Positions 18,715 through 28,190 of a stretch of 64,000 bases of DNA are shown here, piece after piece. The stretch comes from Candidatus Caenarcanales bacterium (GTDB lineage Bacteria; Cyanobacteriota; Vampirovibrionia; LMEP-6097), in assembly GCA_013216135.1 (NCBI GenBank), contig JABSOS010000012.1, positions 1 through 64,000 on the forward strand. The letters run 5' to 3'. Each line of letters starts with the position of its first letter. Position 1 is the stretch's first letter. A program made the position numbers and the translations under genes. The notes beneath the pieces are model-generated. The model was not told the origin of the DNA, ran no database searches, and was given only the letters and a program-made list of their open reading frames with translations.

Positions 18715-20220
18715 ATGAACCCAGTTCAAAAACTATTTTCATGTTTCTTTGACCCGAATACACTTAAATTCCCGAAAGATTTTCTCTGGGGCACAGCTAC
18801 AGCTGCTTTTCAGATAGAAGGACACCCTGATGAATATTCTCAAAAACTCTCTGACTGGGCGAAGTGGATTGATGAACCTGGAAAAGTTTTGCCACCAACT
18901 GGAAACGGTGATGCGGTTAAACATCTTGAGCATTTAGATGAAGATATAGCTTTAATCCAGAAACTAGGTGCTGGAGCTTATAGATTTTCTTTTAACTGGG
19001 CGACAATTCACCGTGGAGAAGATGATTTTAACGAAGAAGCTTTGCTTTACTATAAAAAATTGATCGATTCTCTTAGAGCTAAAGAGGATTCTTCCCAGAG
19101 ACCGATTAAACTTTTTGCGACACTTACACATTTTGTATTGCCTTCATGGTTAGCTGAACAAGGTGGTTGGGAAAACCCAAACACTGCATGTGAATTTAAT
19201 AACTACACCAACATTTTACTTGATTATTTCGGTGATGATATCGAGGATTGGATAACTATAAATGAGCCAAACATCTTTCTAGGCTTTGGTTATGAGAGTG
19301 GAATCTGGCCTCCTGGTAAGACTAAAGATTGGAATGGCTATTTAAAGGCATATCAAGGTTTACTCACAGGACATGAGCTTGCTTATAAAAGTATCAAAGC
19401 TTTTGACCCTAAATATAGGGTTGGGTTTTCCCAGAATATGTATTTCTTCCAATCGCTACAGGAAGCTGAATTTGAGGCAACTAATCAAAATAAGTACAGT
19501 GGAAATGGTTCAGATAATGCGCAGGGTTTTGTTAGCTCTGATACAGATATAAAAGACGCAGATGGTAAGCGATTAACGCGCAGGGCTGATTTAGATAAGG
19601 TTCCAGCGGTTATTAGAAATCAATTACATAATTGGAGTTTTATTGAATCCTGTCTAGAAATGGGATGTCTAGATTTTCTAGGAGTAAATTATTACACCAG
19701 ATTTATTTATAAATTCTCAACTTTAGCTAGAGACCCTGCTAATTCTGGACTACTTTCTGATCTTTGGGGGGGGCTTGAGAAAGCTCCTAAGAACTATAAA
19801 GATATTTTCACTGGGAAAAGCCCTAAATACAACTCTTTAGGCTGGGAAGTATTCCCTGAGGGCCTTTATAGGGTTTTAACTAGCCATAAATTTAAGCAAT
19901 TGATAGGAGATCTACCAGTTTATATCACTGAAAATGGTTACTCACATATAGAAAAAGACTCGGAATTAGATTTGGAAGACGATTATCGTGTCGATTTTAT
20001 TAAAAATCACCTTAAGGCACTGCATAAAGCTATGAAAGAGGGTTTAAACCTTAAAGGATATTTCTATTGGAGCTTAATTGATAACTTTGAATGGGCTTTA
20101 GGTATGGACCCGCGCTTCGGTTTAATACATGTTGATCAAAAAACTTATAAAAGAACTCCGAAAAAAAGCTATTATTATTATTCCGAGCTTGCGAAATCTA
20201 ATTCAATAAAGCTCGTATAG
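18715..20220 (+). CDS. Glycoside hydrolase family 1 (beta-glucosidase-like)
   Basis: FPKDFLWGTATAAFQIEG, YRFSFNWATI, ITINEPNIF acid/base, VYITENGYSH nucleophile, GYFYWSLIDNFEWALGMDPRFGLIHVD. Confidence 0.93.
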   Translation: MNPVQKLFSCFFDPNTLKFPKDFLWGTATAAFQIEGHPDEYSQKLSDWAKWIDEPGKVLPPTGNGDAVKHLEHLDEDIALIQKLGAGAYRFSFNWATIHRGEDDFNEEALLYYKKLIDSLRAKEDSSQRPIKLFATLTHFVLPSWLAEQGGWENPNTACEFNNYTNILLDYFGDDIEDWITINEPNIFLGFGYESGIWPPGKTKDWNGYLKAYQGLLTGHELAYKSIKAFDPKYRVGFSQNMYFFQSLQEAEFEATNQNKYSGNGSDNAQGFVSSDTDIKDADGKRLTRRADLDKVPAVIRNQLHNWSFIESCLEMGCLDFLGVNYYTRFIYKFSTLARDPANSGLLSDLWGGLEKAPKNYKDIFTGKSPKYNSLGWEVFPEGLYRVLTSHKFKQLIGDLPVYITENGYSHIEKDSELDLEDDYRVDFIKNHLKALHKAMKEGLNLKGYFYWSLIDNFEWALGMDPRFGLIHVDQKTYKRTPKKSYYYYSELAKSNSIKLV

Positions 20221-20358
20221 CGCAATCCAGATAATATGAAAATAATAATTTTTTTAAAAATGGAACAATTTTTCATAAAATTTAGATGGATTTGATGATA
20301 AACTAGAATAAACAAGCAACCCCATATAGCGTTTAATAGGTTTGAAATAGTGGTATAA

Positions 20359-20374
20359 ACACTATATGTGGTAC
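20359..20374. promoter_or_regulatory. Candidate NrdR box upstream of nrdB
   Basis: ACACTATATGTGGTAC matches ACACWAYATVTWGTGT at 13/16; a weaker 10/16 copy ACCCCATATAGCGTTT at 20319-20334. Confidence 0.5.
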
Positions 20375-20397
20375 TTTTGTCGAAAAAAAGGAAAAGC

Positions 20398-21468
20398 ATG
20401 GCAGCAAACGCAAAAGAACTCAACAATTTAGAAATAGTAGAAGATAAAGTAGTAGAGGCAAAGACGCCAGAAGAAAGAACGGAAGAAAATAAAACAGAAG
20501 AAAAGAAAACACTAGAACGTAACTTATTAAGTGAAAGAGCACATTATAAGCCGTTTGAATACCCACAGTTCTTCGAGTACTTTAAACTTCAACAACAAGC
20601 TCATTGGTTACCTACAGAGGTGCCTATGGCTGATGATTTAGTCGATTTTAAAACTAAGCTTACTCCACAGGAATCTAACCTTATTATTCAGGTACTAAGA
20701 TTCTTCACTCAAGGTGATATTGAAGTTCAGAATAACTATAATAGTCAGTTAATTCCGATTTTCCCTAAGCCTGAGATTACTATGATGCTCACTTCATTCG
20801 CTGCGATGGAGACTGTTCATGTGTGGGCTTATTCTCACTTAAACGATACTTTAGGTCTTCCTGAAGTAGAATATAGTGCTTTCCGTGAATACGAAGCGAT
20901 GAAGAATAAGTATGAGTATCTTCAGAACTTTAAAGTAGACACTAAGCACGATATCGCTAAGAATTTAGCTATCTTCGGTGGTTTCATGGAAGGGATTGCA
21001 TTATTTGCAAGCTTTGCAATTCTTATGAACTTCCCACGTAGAGGACTTCTTAAGAATGTAGGTCAAATCATTACTTGGTCTATTCGTGATGAATCTCTTC
21101 ACTCTGAAGGAGTTTGTGCGCTGTTTAGAGAATTTATCGCTGAGAATCCAGAGTTATGGACTCAAGAATTTAAAGATGAAATTTACCAGGCATGTGATGA
21201 GATGATTGAATTAGAGGATCACTTCATTGATACTTGTTTCACTTTAGGTTCAGTAGAAGGCTTAAAGCCTGAAGATGTTAAGAAGTATCTAAGATATATC
21301 GCTAATAAGCGTCTTTCAGACCTTAACTTAGAAGCTAAGTATGATATCGAAGAAAACCCATTACCATGGATGAACCTTATGGTTAATGGTAAAGAGCATG
21401 CTAACTTCTTTGAGACCCGAGCTACAGAGTATGCGAAGGGTGCGATTATTGATGATTGGGATGATTAA
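20398..21468 (+). CDS. nrdB: Ribonucleotide reductase class I beta subunit
   Basis: Metal-ligand motifs D (QGDIEV), METVHVWAY with the radical-Tyr position kept, EGIALFASF, RDESLHSEG; ATG at 20398 preceded by AAAGGAAAAGC. Confidence 0.93.
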   Translation: MAANAKELNNLEIVEDKVVEAKTPEERTEENKTEEKKTLERNLLSERAHYKPFEYPQFFEYFKLQQQAHWLPTEVPMADDLVDFKTKLTPQESNLIIQVLRFFTQGDIEVQNNYNSQLIPIFPKPEITMMLTSFAAMETVHVWAYSHLNDTLGLPEVEYSAFREYEAMKNKYEYLQNFKVDTKHDIAKNLAIFGGFMEGIALFASFAILMNFPRRGLLKNVGQIITWSIRDESLHSEGVCALFREFIAENPELWTQEFKDEIYQACDEMIELEDHFIDTCFTLGSVEGLKPEDVKKYLRYIANKRLSDLNLEAKYDIEENPLPWMNLMVNGKEHANFFETRATEYAKGAIIDDWDD

Positions 21469-21470
21469 CT

Positions 21471-21502
21471 AAAAAAAGAGAGCCTAACGGCTCTCTTTTT
21501 TT
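21471..21502. terminator. Rho-independent (bidirectional) terminator after nrdB
   Basis: AAAAAAAGAGAGCC-TAAC-GGCTCTCTTTTTTT. Confidence 0.9.
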
Positions 21503-21515
21503 ATAATTTTAAATA

Positions 21516-21725
21516 TTAACTGTCAGTTATTGGTTTGGGTTGATCAGGAAAGATCGAGTTCATAAAATTTTGAAATTGTTGTTTGATTGTTGATGTATTT
21601 TGCTCTTGTACTATTTGTTGGTATTCTCTTTGGGTTGCCTCAATATCTTTTTTTTGTCGATCTCCTACTAATTCCATTCTTCTTTCAATTGTAGTATTAG
21701 GCTGTACTGGACTTAATGCGTTCAT
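21516..21725 (-). CDS. Small hypothetical protein
   Basis: 69-aa ORF with upstream AAGGAG-like site (revcomp ATAAATAAGGAGATAAATTATG); shares the bidirectional terminator with nrdB. Confidence 0.5.
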   Translation of the reverse strand: MNALSPVQPNTTIERRMELVGDRQKKDIEATQREYQQIVQEQNTSTIKQQFQNFMNSIFPDQPKPITDS

Positions 21726-21927
21726 AATTTATCTCCTTATTTATTCTTTTGTATTGTAAAGATACTTATATAAGTGGGGGGGAGATTATTTTGATATTGA
21801 ATTTGGTTTACTCATGTCAAATCTTGAATATTCCATGCGATATGTAAGTTGTGATAATTTATTGCATGGATTTTGTTGAATTGTGGCATAATTGTTATGT
21901 AAAGCATAAGTTTAACTAATTTATTGC

Positions 21928-23115
21928 ATGATTTATGTAGGTAGAAAATTAAGTGAATATTGTCATAAATTAGCAAAGCAATTTGCTGTAATTTTAGTAA
22001 CAGGCGCTCGGCAAGCAGGTAAATCAACTTTACTTAGAAATATCTTTCCGAATCACCAGTATTTAAGCTTAGATGATTTGAGAATTCGAACTCAAGCCAA
22101 CGAATCAACAGCGACTTTTCTTGATTTTTACAAAAGCCCACTCATTATAGATGAGGTGCAATACGCTCCAGATCTACTTTCATATATAAAAATTATTGTA
22201 GATGAAAAGAAATTTAAAGATGAAAAATTTCAAGGAATGTATATTCTGACTGGATCTCAAAAGTTTGAGTTGATGGATCAAATCAAAGAATCTTTAGCTG
22301 GTAGAATGGCAATTCTAAACTTAAATACTTTATCAATTGAAGAATTATCTCAGCAAGAAGGAGATTTACCTTTTTGGACTGAATGTGTTTATAGAAGTTT
22401 ATATCCTGAACCATTCCTAAATAAAGACTTAGATTTAAGAGTTTGGTTTGAGACTTATGTACAATCTTGGTTAAATAGAGATATTAGACAAAATCTGAAA
22501 AATAGTCATCTAGCTGTTTTTGATAAGTTTCTTAGTTTGATTGCAACTAGGATTAGTGCTGAAGAAAATTTTACTGACATAGCAAAGGAATTAGGTGTAA
22601 GTAGACTTACTGTACAATCTTGGGCTTCACTACTTGAGAAAACTCAAGTCTTATACTCACTTCAGCCTTACCATAATAATCTTGGTAAACGGATTATAAA
22701 GTCATCAAAGTTGTATTTTTTAGATACTGGTCTTGCTAATTATTTATCAGGTTTCTTCACCCCTGAACAAATAAGTAATAGTATTATGACTGGAGCCTTC
22801 TTCGAGAATTTTATTGTTACTGAAGCCATTAAGTTCTTCGAGAATAGAGCTATAAAAGCTCCGATTTCTTTTTTTCGTGACAGTAATGGTCTGGAAGTTG
22901 ATTTGATTATCGAATATGAGAGCAGGGTTCTTGCAATAGAAATTAAAAGCACGGATAACCCCAGAAAGCAGCATTTGAAAGGTTTGCATAAGTTTACAAA
23001 ACTTTTTGATAGAAAAATAGAGACTTATTTAGTTTGTAATTCAAAGACTAGAATGATGGTGTCTGATGAGGTTCAAGCTATTCCATGGCAGGAATTACCA
23101 GCTCTACTTTGTTGA
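21928..23115 (+). CDS. AAA_14/DUF4143-type ATPase (paralog 2)
   Basis: GARQAGKST, LIIDEVQYAPDLL, LTGSQKFELM, SLAGRMAIL, FFRDSNGLEVDLI. Confidence 0.9.
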   Translation: MIYVGRKLSEYCHKLAKQFAVILVTGARQAGKSTLLRNIFPNHQYLSLDDLRIRTQANESTATFLDFYKSPLIIDEVQYAPDLLSYIKIIVDEKKFKDEKFQGMYILTGSQKFELMDQIKESLAGRMAILNLNTLSIEELSQQEGDLPFWTECVYRSLYPEPFLNKDLDLRVWFETYVQSWLNRDIRQNLKNSHLAVFDKFLSLIATRISAEENFTDIAKELGVSRLTVQSWASLLEKTQVLYSLQPYHNNLGKRIIKSSKLYFLDTGLANYLSGFFTPEQISNSIMTGAFFENFIVTEAIKFFENRAIKAPISFFRDSNGLEVDLIIEYESRVLAIEIKSTDNPRKQHLKGLHKFTKLFDRKIETYLVCNSKTRMMVSDEVQAIPWQELPALLC

Positions 23116-23173
23116 TTTATTAGGAGTTCGAAATACTCCGTCAGCTTAGCTGCGGGGATAGCAAATCTCGATG

Positions 23174-24484
23174 TTACCTTTTATTTTTAGTAATTTCTTG
23201 AATAACTTGAGTTAAAGTCTCTTTAATTATTTCCATAACATTTTTACTTGCTTCTGCTGATTCAAGATTATTTTTCAGTTCTGTCTTAAATAATTCCCAT
23301 TGTGAACTAGAGTTCTCTTCACTTAATATTTCATTAGGGTATTTTTTCCTGTAGATGCTTTGATAGAGATTCTGAAGTTTATTCTTGGAAGTTGCAATTT
23401 CATCAAGATCTTTTTGGTTTGCAGAAAATAGTTTTCCGGAATCATCGGGATGTTCAACTGGAATTATTACAGATTTATCCTGACCATTTAACTCATTGAG
23501 AATAGCTAAAGTATCTCTATGTCCTGATCCTAGTAAATAAATTATGATACTTTCAGGTTCTTGTTTTCTTACTGATGAAACATCTAGGAGTTGTAGGACG
23601 TTCCGATGTTTAATTTGATAGTCATAGTAACTCATATTATTTTCGACTAGTTCGTTAAGAATTTTTGATAAATTTTCATATTTTAAATCTTTGGCGTTTT
23701 TTTCATTTAGTACTTCAAAGATTTCTGAGCTAATTTTTCTATTTTCCTTAATAGCATTTGAGCTATTTAAATATTTATCTGCTTTATCAATATGATAGGG
23801 AACAACTTTTTTTCCTTGCTTTTGATTTTTGTATGCGGTAGAAAAAATTTCTAACATATATCTATCGGTTTCATGCATAGAAGGCTCTAGTACTGCAAAT
23901 GTTTCTTGAGCTGTTTTTTTCTGATCATCTTTTAAAAGATCTAAGTCAAGGTGCGCTTTTAATAATCCTAATTTTTGTGTAAACTCAACGTCACTGTCAT
24001 CTTGCAAATTAGTGCATTCAAAAGCGAGCACTATTTCTTTTCCCAGATTTGCTTCAGCAACGGTATCAATGATTTTATTGATTTGCTGTATGTGGTTCAG
24101 CTCATGTGAATGTGGAATTGATATTAAATCTTTACCTTTAACGATAGAGCTCAATTCTTCCTCATTTAAATCTGGATAGGGTTTCTGTATTTGATTTCTA
24201 GCTTCACTCTCTTCAATCATGTCTAGAAAAAAGTTAGGGATGGCAAAGCCTGCAAATCTCTCTTGAAATTTTTCATTGAGATCTGGTTTACCGACACGAT
24301 GTAAATATCGTTTTTGTTCTTCACTATCGGAGGGGTTTATAACTCGTTTGTTTGCATATGTGGGAATCAATGCAGGAACCTTGGGAGTATTGAATAAATT
24401 TAGGTAATATTTTGCAGAAGTATTGTTTTTAATCATTAATCTTAAATTTTCACGGCGAATAAAGTTAAGATAATAGCATGGCAC
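23174..24484 (-). CDS. Hypothetical; weak resemblance to TraB/TIKI/EreA-like proteins
   Basis: Spaced motifs ISIPHSHE, IVLAFEC, IIIYLLGSGHRDTLAIL; start uncertain. Confidence 0.35.
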   Translation of the reverse strand: MPCYYLNFIRRENLRLMIKNNTSAKYYLNLFNTPKVPALIPTYANKRVINPSDSEEQKRYLHRVGKPDLNEKFQERFAGFAIPNFFLDMIEESEARNQIQKPYPDLNEEELSSIVKGKDLISIPHSHELNHIQQINKIIDTVAEANLGKEIVLAFECTNLQDDSDVEFTQKLGLLKAHLDLDLLKDDQKKTAQETFAVLEPSMHETDRYMLEIFSTAYKNQKQGKKVVPYHIDKADKYLNSSNAIKENRKISSEIFEVLNEKNAKDLKYENLSKILNELVENNMSYYDYQIKHRNVLQLLDVSSVRKQEPESIIIYLLGSGHRDTLAILNELNGQDKSVIIPVEHPDDSGKLFSANQKDLDEIATSKNKLQNLYQSIYRKKYPNEILSEENSSSQWELFKTELKNNLESAEASKNVMEIIKETLTQVIQEITKNKR

Positions 24485-24486
24485 TA

Positions 24487-25233
24487 CTAGTTTTTTCTAG
24501 CCAGCACCCCACCATTTCGGCGGTTTAATTTAGGACCTTCGAATAACTCACAAGCAGCATTTTTAAAGCCATCTTTAGCTAAGCGAGATGAGCTATAAGT
24601 AGAAATATATGCTCCAGCTTTAGCTGAGCTAACTACATCTTTAATAAATTCTTCAGTCCATAATACTGGGCATGATTTAGGGCTGAAAGGGTCAAAGAAA
24701 ACTGCATCGAAATAGTTCTTGGCTAGTGATTTTACTGAATTTCTAGCATCATCTATTAGTACTTTAATATTGATGTTTTTATCTTTGAATTCCAAAAATT
24801 CTTGATCTTGTTCACTTTTGTGAACATCTTTGCTTAAACTCGTTAATATTTTGTGAACATTTTCGTAGTTTTCACTGATTTCTAGCTCAGAGATCTTCTG
24901 AATAATGCCTAGATCACTTTCTAAACCTATGATTTCAATTTCTTGATCTGGGTTTATTTCCCAGATTTTTTCCATAGCCACACCTGAGTTATAGCCTAAA
25001 CCGAAGCAGACATCTAAGATCTTTATCGGTTCTCGATTGCTTGGATCTTTAACCCGATTTAGGGTAAGCTCCTCTATCTTGCAGGCAAGAACATGCTTAT
25101 GCAGTGCTTCTTTATAAGCACCGATAATAGAGTGATAGCTTTCATTAAACTCTGTATTTATAAAGCTAATGCTGCCGTCTTCAGTTTTTTCTAAAATATA
25201 TTTAGTATCTTGCATTTTGTAAACTGCCCTCAA
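24487..25233 (-). CDS. MnmD-like (MnmC N-terminal domain) tRNA methyltransferase
   Basis: DVCFGLGYNSGVAM SAM loop, AVFFDPFSPKSCPVLWTEEF, ISTYSSSRLAKDGFKNAACELFEGP..RRNGGVLA. Confidence 0.75.
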   Translation of the reverse strand: MRAVYKMQDTKYILEKTEDGSISFINTEFNESYHSIIGAYKEALHKHVLACKIEELTLNRVKDPSNREPIKILDVCFGLGYNSGVAMEKIWEINPDQEIEIIGLESDLGIIQKISELEISENYENVHKILTSLSKDVHKSEQDQEFLEFKDKNINIKVLIDDARNSVKSLAKNYFDAVFFDPFSPKSCPVLWTEEFIKDVVSSAKAGAYISTYSSSRLAKDGFKNAACELFEGPKLNRRNGGVLARKN

Positions 25234-25257
25234 TAATTTGAGTTAGTTTTTCACCAT

Positions 25258-25653
25258 TTAGCTATGAGTGAAGTACAAAATTATATTATATATAGCCATA
25301 AGCATAATAGAAAACATTGTTCCAGCTGTACCAAAAACTCTAAATTTGAAAAAGTTTTTTATGCGTTCAAAGTAGAGCAGGCTTGAAATGTGAAGGACGC
25401 GAGCCAGAATTAGTATTACTCCGAAGATATGTATGGCTATCATACTGCCCGCTTGAAGGTCTATAGCGATAAGTAATATACCTGCAAGGGGAAGATGTTC
25501 TGCGAAGTTTGATTGTGCACGAATTGCATATTTTAAATCTTCATTATCACCATCGCCGATTACAACTTTTGAAGAGACTCGGTTTTTAACTACATTTATT
25601 ACGAGGTAAACATAGATTAAAGCTAGTACTGAAAGGTAAGCTGCACTTAACAC
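25258..25653 (-). CDS. MAPEG-family membrane protein
   Basis: DLKYAIRAQSNFAEHLPLAGILL ... ARVLHI pattern. Confidence 0.75.
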   Translation of the reverse strand: MLSAAYLSVLALIYVYLVINVVKNRVSSKVVIGDGDNEDLKYAIRAQSNFAEHLPLAGILLIAIDLQAGSMIAIHIFGVILILARVLHISSLLYFERIKNFFKFRVFGTAGTMFSIMLMAIYNIILYFTHS

Positions 25654-25704
25654 ATAAATATAGTCTCATAAGTTTACTTATTTGTCAGGAACTGGGGTAA
25701 CAGC

Positions 25705-25737
25705 AAAAAAGCTGAGCTTATTTAGCTCAGCTTTTTT
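25705..25737. terminator. Rho-independent terminator
   Basis: AAAAAAGCTGAGC-TTATTTA-GCTCAGCTTTTTT. Confidence 0.88.
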
Positions 25738-25769
25738 ATTTTTTAGTTATATGTTAACTAATAGTAGTT

Positions 25770-26330
25770 TTAGTCTCTACCTCTACGGATAGCCGAAGAT
25801 GAACTACCTACATCTAAATCAGCTGCAAATGCTTCAACTCCGAATGTTGCATTTAAAGTTGTAGCGGCCGTTTCTGTAAGAGTTAATGAAGCTGGAACTG
25901 TTAAGCTTGGTGTTGCTGGTAATGGTGTTGCAACATCAGGGCTTAAAGTTACATTAAATAATGGGATTCTATCCACTATAGAGTTATCAACTTTAACTGA
26001 GCCAGTTAAAACTCCTTCATCGGTATCAATAATAAAGTTACTTAATTCAACAACAGTTGTGTCACTGCTTAAAGTTAATCCACCAGTATGAAAAATTTCA
26101 GCAGATGCGTCTGCTAAATCTACTTCAGAGAAGTTAGCAGGGAAACGAGCTACTCCCGCTCTAATTCTAGCTGGTTTGATTCTGCCTAATGAAATTTCTA
26201 AAGTTTCTAAAGCAGTAACGAATTCTGAGCTTAGTGTTACGCTTGTTCTTCCACCTTTATAGCTATAAGTCGGTGCAGCACTAACTTTTAGTGCAAATAA
26301 TAATAAAGTTAAAACAAAAATTTTTTTCAT
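25770..26330 (-). CDS. Putative secreted protein
   Basis: Start revised to ATG 26330 behind AAAAGGAGATATTT; signal peptide MKKIFVLTLLLFALKVSA. Confidence 0.65.
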   Translation of the reverse strand: MKKIFVLTLLLFALKVSAAPTYSYKGGRTSVTLSSEFVTALETLEISLGRIKPARIRAGVARFPANFSEVDLADASAEIFHTGGLTLSSDTTVVELSNFIIDTDEGVLTGSVKVDNSIVDRIPLFNVTLSPDVATPLPATPSLTVPASLTLTETAATTLNATFGVEAFAADLDVGSSSSAIRRGRD

Positions 26331-26441
26331 AAATATCTCCTTTTCATCATGATCATAAAGTAATTTTCCCAAATTTTAAAGTTATTTATCTTACTTTGCA
26401 AGTTTTTAGTGCAAAGCCCATGTTTCTATGCTTAAAAAAGC

Positions 26442-26447
26442 TATAAT
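26442..26447 (+). promoter_or_regulatory. Putative -10 TATAAT, 9 nt before the pyrH ATG (26457)
   Basis: AAAAAGCTATAATCTAATTTTGATGG. Confidence 0.5.
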
Positions 26448-26456
26448 CTAATTTTG

Positions 26457-27191
26457 ATGGAAATCAAATATCGTAGAGTTTTACTTAAATTAAGTGGCGA
26501 AGCCTTAGTAGGTGAAGGAAGTTTAGGAATTTCCCCACAGATCATAGACAGAATCGCTGAAGAAATTTATTTGGTTTCTAGGCTCGGGGTCCAAGTTTGT
26601 ATTGTTGTTGGTGGTGGTAACATCTTCAGAGGTTTACAGAAATCTACTGAGCTTGGGATGGATAGAGCAGCTGCTGATTATGTAGGTATGCTTGCGACGG
26701 TTATGAATTGTTTAGTACTTCAAGGAGTACTTGAGAAAAGAGGTATGGCAACTAGAGTGCAAACTGCACTTACTATGAATTCGATCGCAGAGCCATATGT
26801 TAGAAGAAAAGCTCAAAGACATTTAGAGAAAGGAAGAATTGTAATTTTTGGTGCTGGAACTGGTAACCCATTCTTTACTACTGATACAGCAGCTTCTTTA
26901 AGGGCAACTGAAATGGATTGTGATTTATTAATGACCGCTAAAAATGGTGTTGATGGTGTTTACTCAGATGATCCTAAAACTAATCCATCAGCTACTAAAT
27001 ATGATACTTTGAGTTATGACGATATTATTAATAAGAATTTGAAAATCATGGATACTTCTGCGATTGCGCTTTGCCGCGATAATAGTATTCCGATTGCAGT
27101 TTTTGATTTTGGTAGACCTGGAGCGATTAGAGATATTATCTATGGTATGGAAATCGGAACTTTAGTTCAAAATCAGCCTACTGTGGTTTAG
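26457..27191 (+). CDS. pyrH: UMP kinase
   Basis: YRRVLLKLSGEALVGE, VVGGGNIFRGL, DRAAADYVGMLATVMN, GTGNPFFTTDTAA, KNGVDGVYSDDPK. Confidence 0.96.
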   Translation: MEIKYRRVLLKLSGEALVGEGSLGISPQIIDRIAEEIYLVSRLGVQVCIVVGGGNIFRGLQKSTELGMDRAAADYVGMLATVMNCLVLQGVLEKRGMATRVQTALTMNSIAEPYVRRKAQRHLEKGRIVIFGAGTGNPFFTTDTAASLRATEMDCDLLMTAKNGVDGVYSDDPKTNPSATKYDTLSYDDIINKNLKIMDTSAIALCRDNSIPIAVFDFGRPGAIRDIIYGMEIGTLVQNQPTVV

Positions 27192-27195
27192 ATTT

Positions 27196-27276
27196 TTATT
27201 CTCCGCTGAAGAAAATACAGTAAAGTATTCCCGTTAATGCAAACGCGGCTGTGCCGTTTAGGATAATTTCATTCAT
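27196..27276 (-). CDS. 26-aa single-TM microprotein, absent from the ORF track
   Basis: MNEIILNGTAAFALTGILYCIFFSGE*; upstream AGAAAGGAAAGATCATA gives a good Shine-Dalgarno. Confidence 0.5.
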   Translation of the reverse strand: MNEIILNGTAAFALTGILYCIFFSGE

Positions 27277-27386
27277 TATGATCTTTCCTTTCTGTTATAA
27301 ATTATACGAGAAATTAATACTATTACGCTTTTGCGCAGGGTTAGATAAATTTATTCTAATCAAGATTACTTTATTTCGGTTATACA

Positions 27387-28184
27387 ATGATTTCTATGAA
27401 TCAGTTTGCTATAACTAGAACACCTACTTTAAGAGATAATATTCAAAATTCTAAAATAGAAGTAAACCCTAAAGACAATAAAGAAAAAAAGGTTACTGGT
27501 TTAATAAAATTAAATAGATCTTTTTCTGCATTGCAGTCGAGTCCAAGACAGGCAGCAATTTTTAATTTGATAGCAGATTTTTATCAAGACTTTAAAAACT
27601 CTAATTTTGAGAAAACTTTCTTCGGGAAAGATTTAGATGAAAAATTAGATAAACTATATAAGAGACCGATTTCTCAAGCTAGTATAAACACAGTAAAAGA
27701 AGTTAATGACGGTGGATATATAGATAGATTTTCTTTAGAAAATTTACAAAAAGATCTATATATTAATAATGCAATAGTAAGGTCTGAGATTAGTAAAAAT
27801 TCATCTGAATTTTATGACTCAAATTTAGAGCTTCTTCAAAAGCTAGAAGAAGATTTAGGGAAAAAAGTTTTAAATAGTGACTTTGACGCTAAGCCTTTTA
27901 ATGATAAATCTAATCAGTTAGAATCATTGAGGTATTTTGCTGTAATCGATGCTAGAGATTCAGGTTCAAATAGGAACAAGTTTTTAGATGCGCTTATTGC
28001 AAAAGAAGTTAGTGCTGGTAAGGGGGCATATGATGATGTCTATAAGGGCTTAGTTAAAGAGAGTAATGAATATATAAATAAAATTATTAAATGGGAACAA
28101 GACTTTGCTGATGATGTGATAAGTAAAGCAAAAAAAGCTATTGTGAAGGATGGTTTTGCTTTATCTCATAACTCTATTCGATAA
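27387..28184 (+). CDS. Hypothetical protein
   Basis: 265-aa ORF, charged/helical. Confidence 0.5.
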   Translation: MISMNQFAITRTPTLRDNIQNSKIEVNPKDNKEKKVTGLIKLNRSFSALQSSPRQAAIFNLIADFYQDFKNSNFEKTFFGKDLDEKLDKLYKRPISQASINTVKEVNDGGYIDRFSLENLQKDLYINNAIVRSEISKNSSEFYDSNLELLQKLEEDLGKKVLNSDFDAKPFNDKSNQLESLRYFAVIDARDSGSNRNKFLDALIAKEVSAGKGAYDDVYKGLVKESNEYINKIIKWEQDFADDVISKAKKAIVKDGFALSHNSIR

Positions 28185-28190
28185 ATTTAT

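Noticed and set aside
20368-20397. GTG start of nrdB at 20368
   Set aside because: ATG 20398 has a good Shine-Dalgarno (AAAGGAAAAGC), and the upstream start lies inside the candidate NrdR box.
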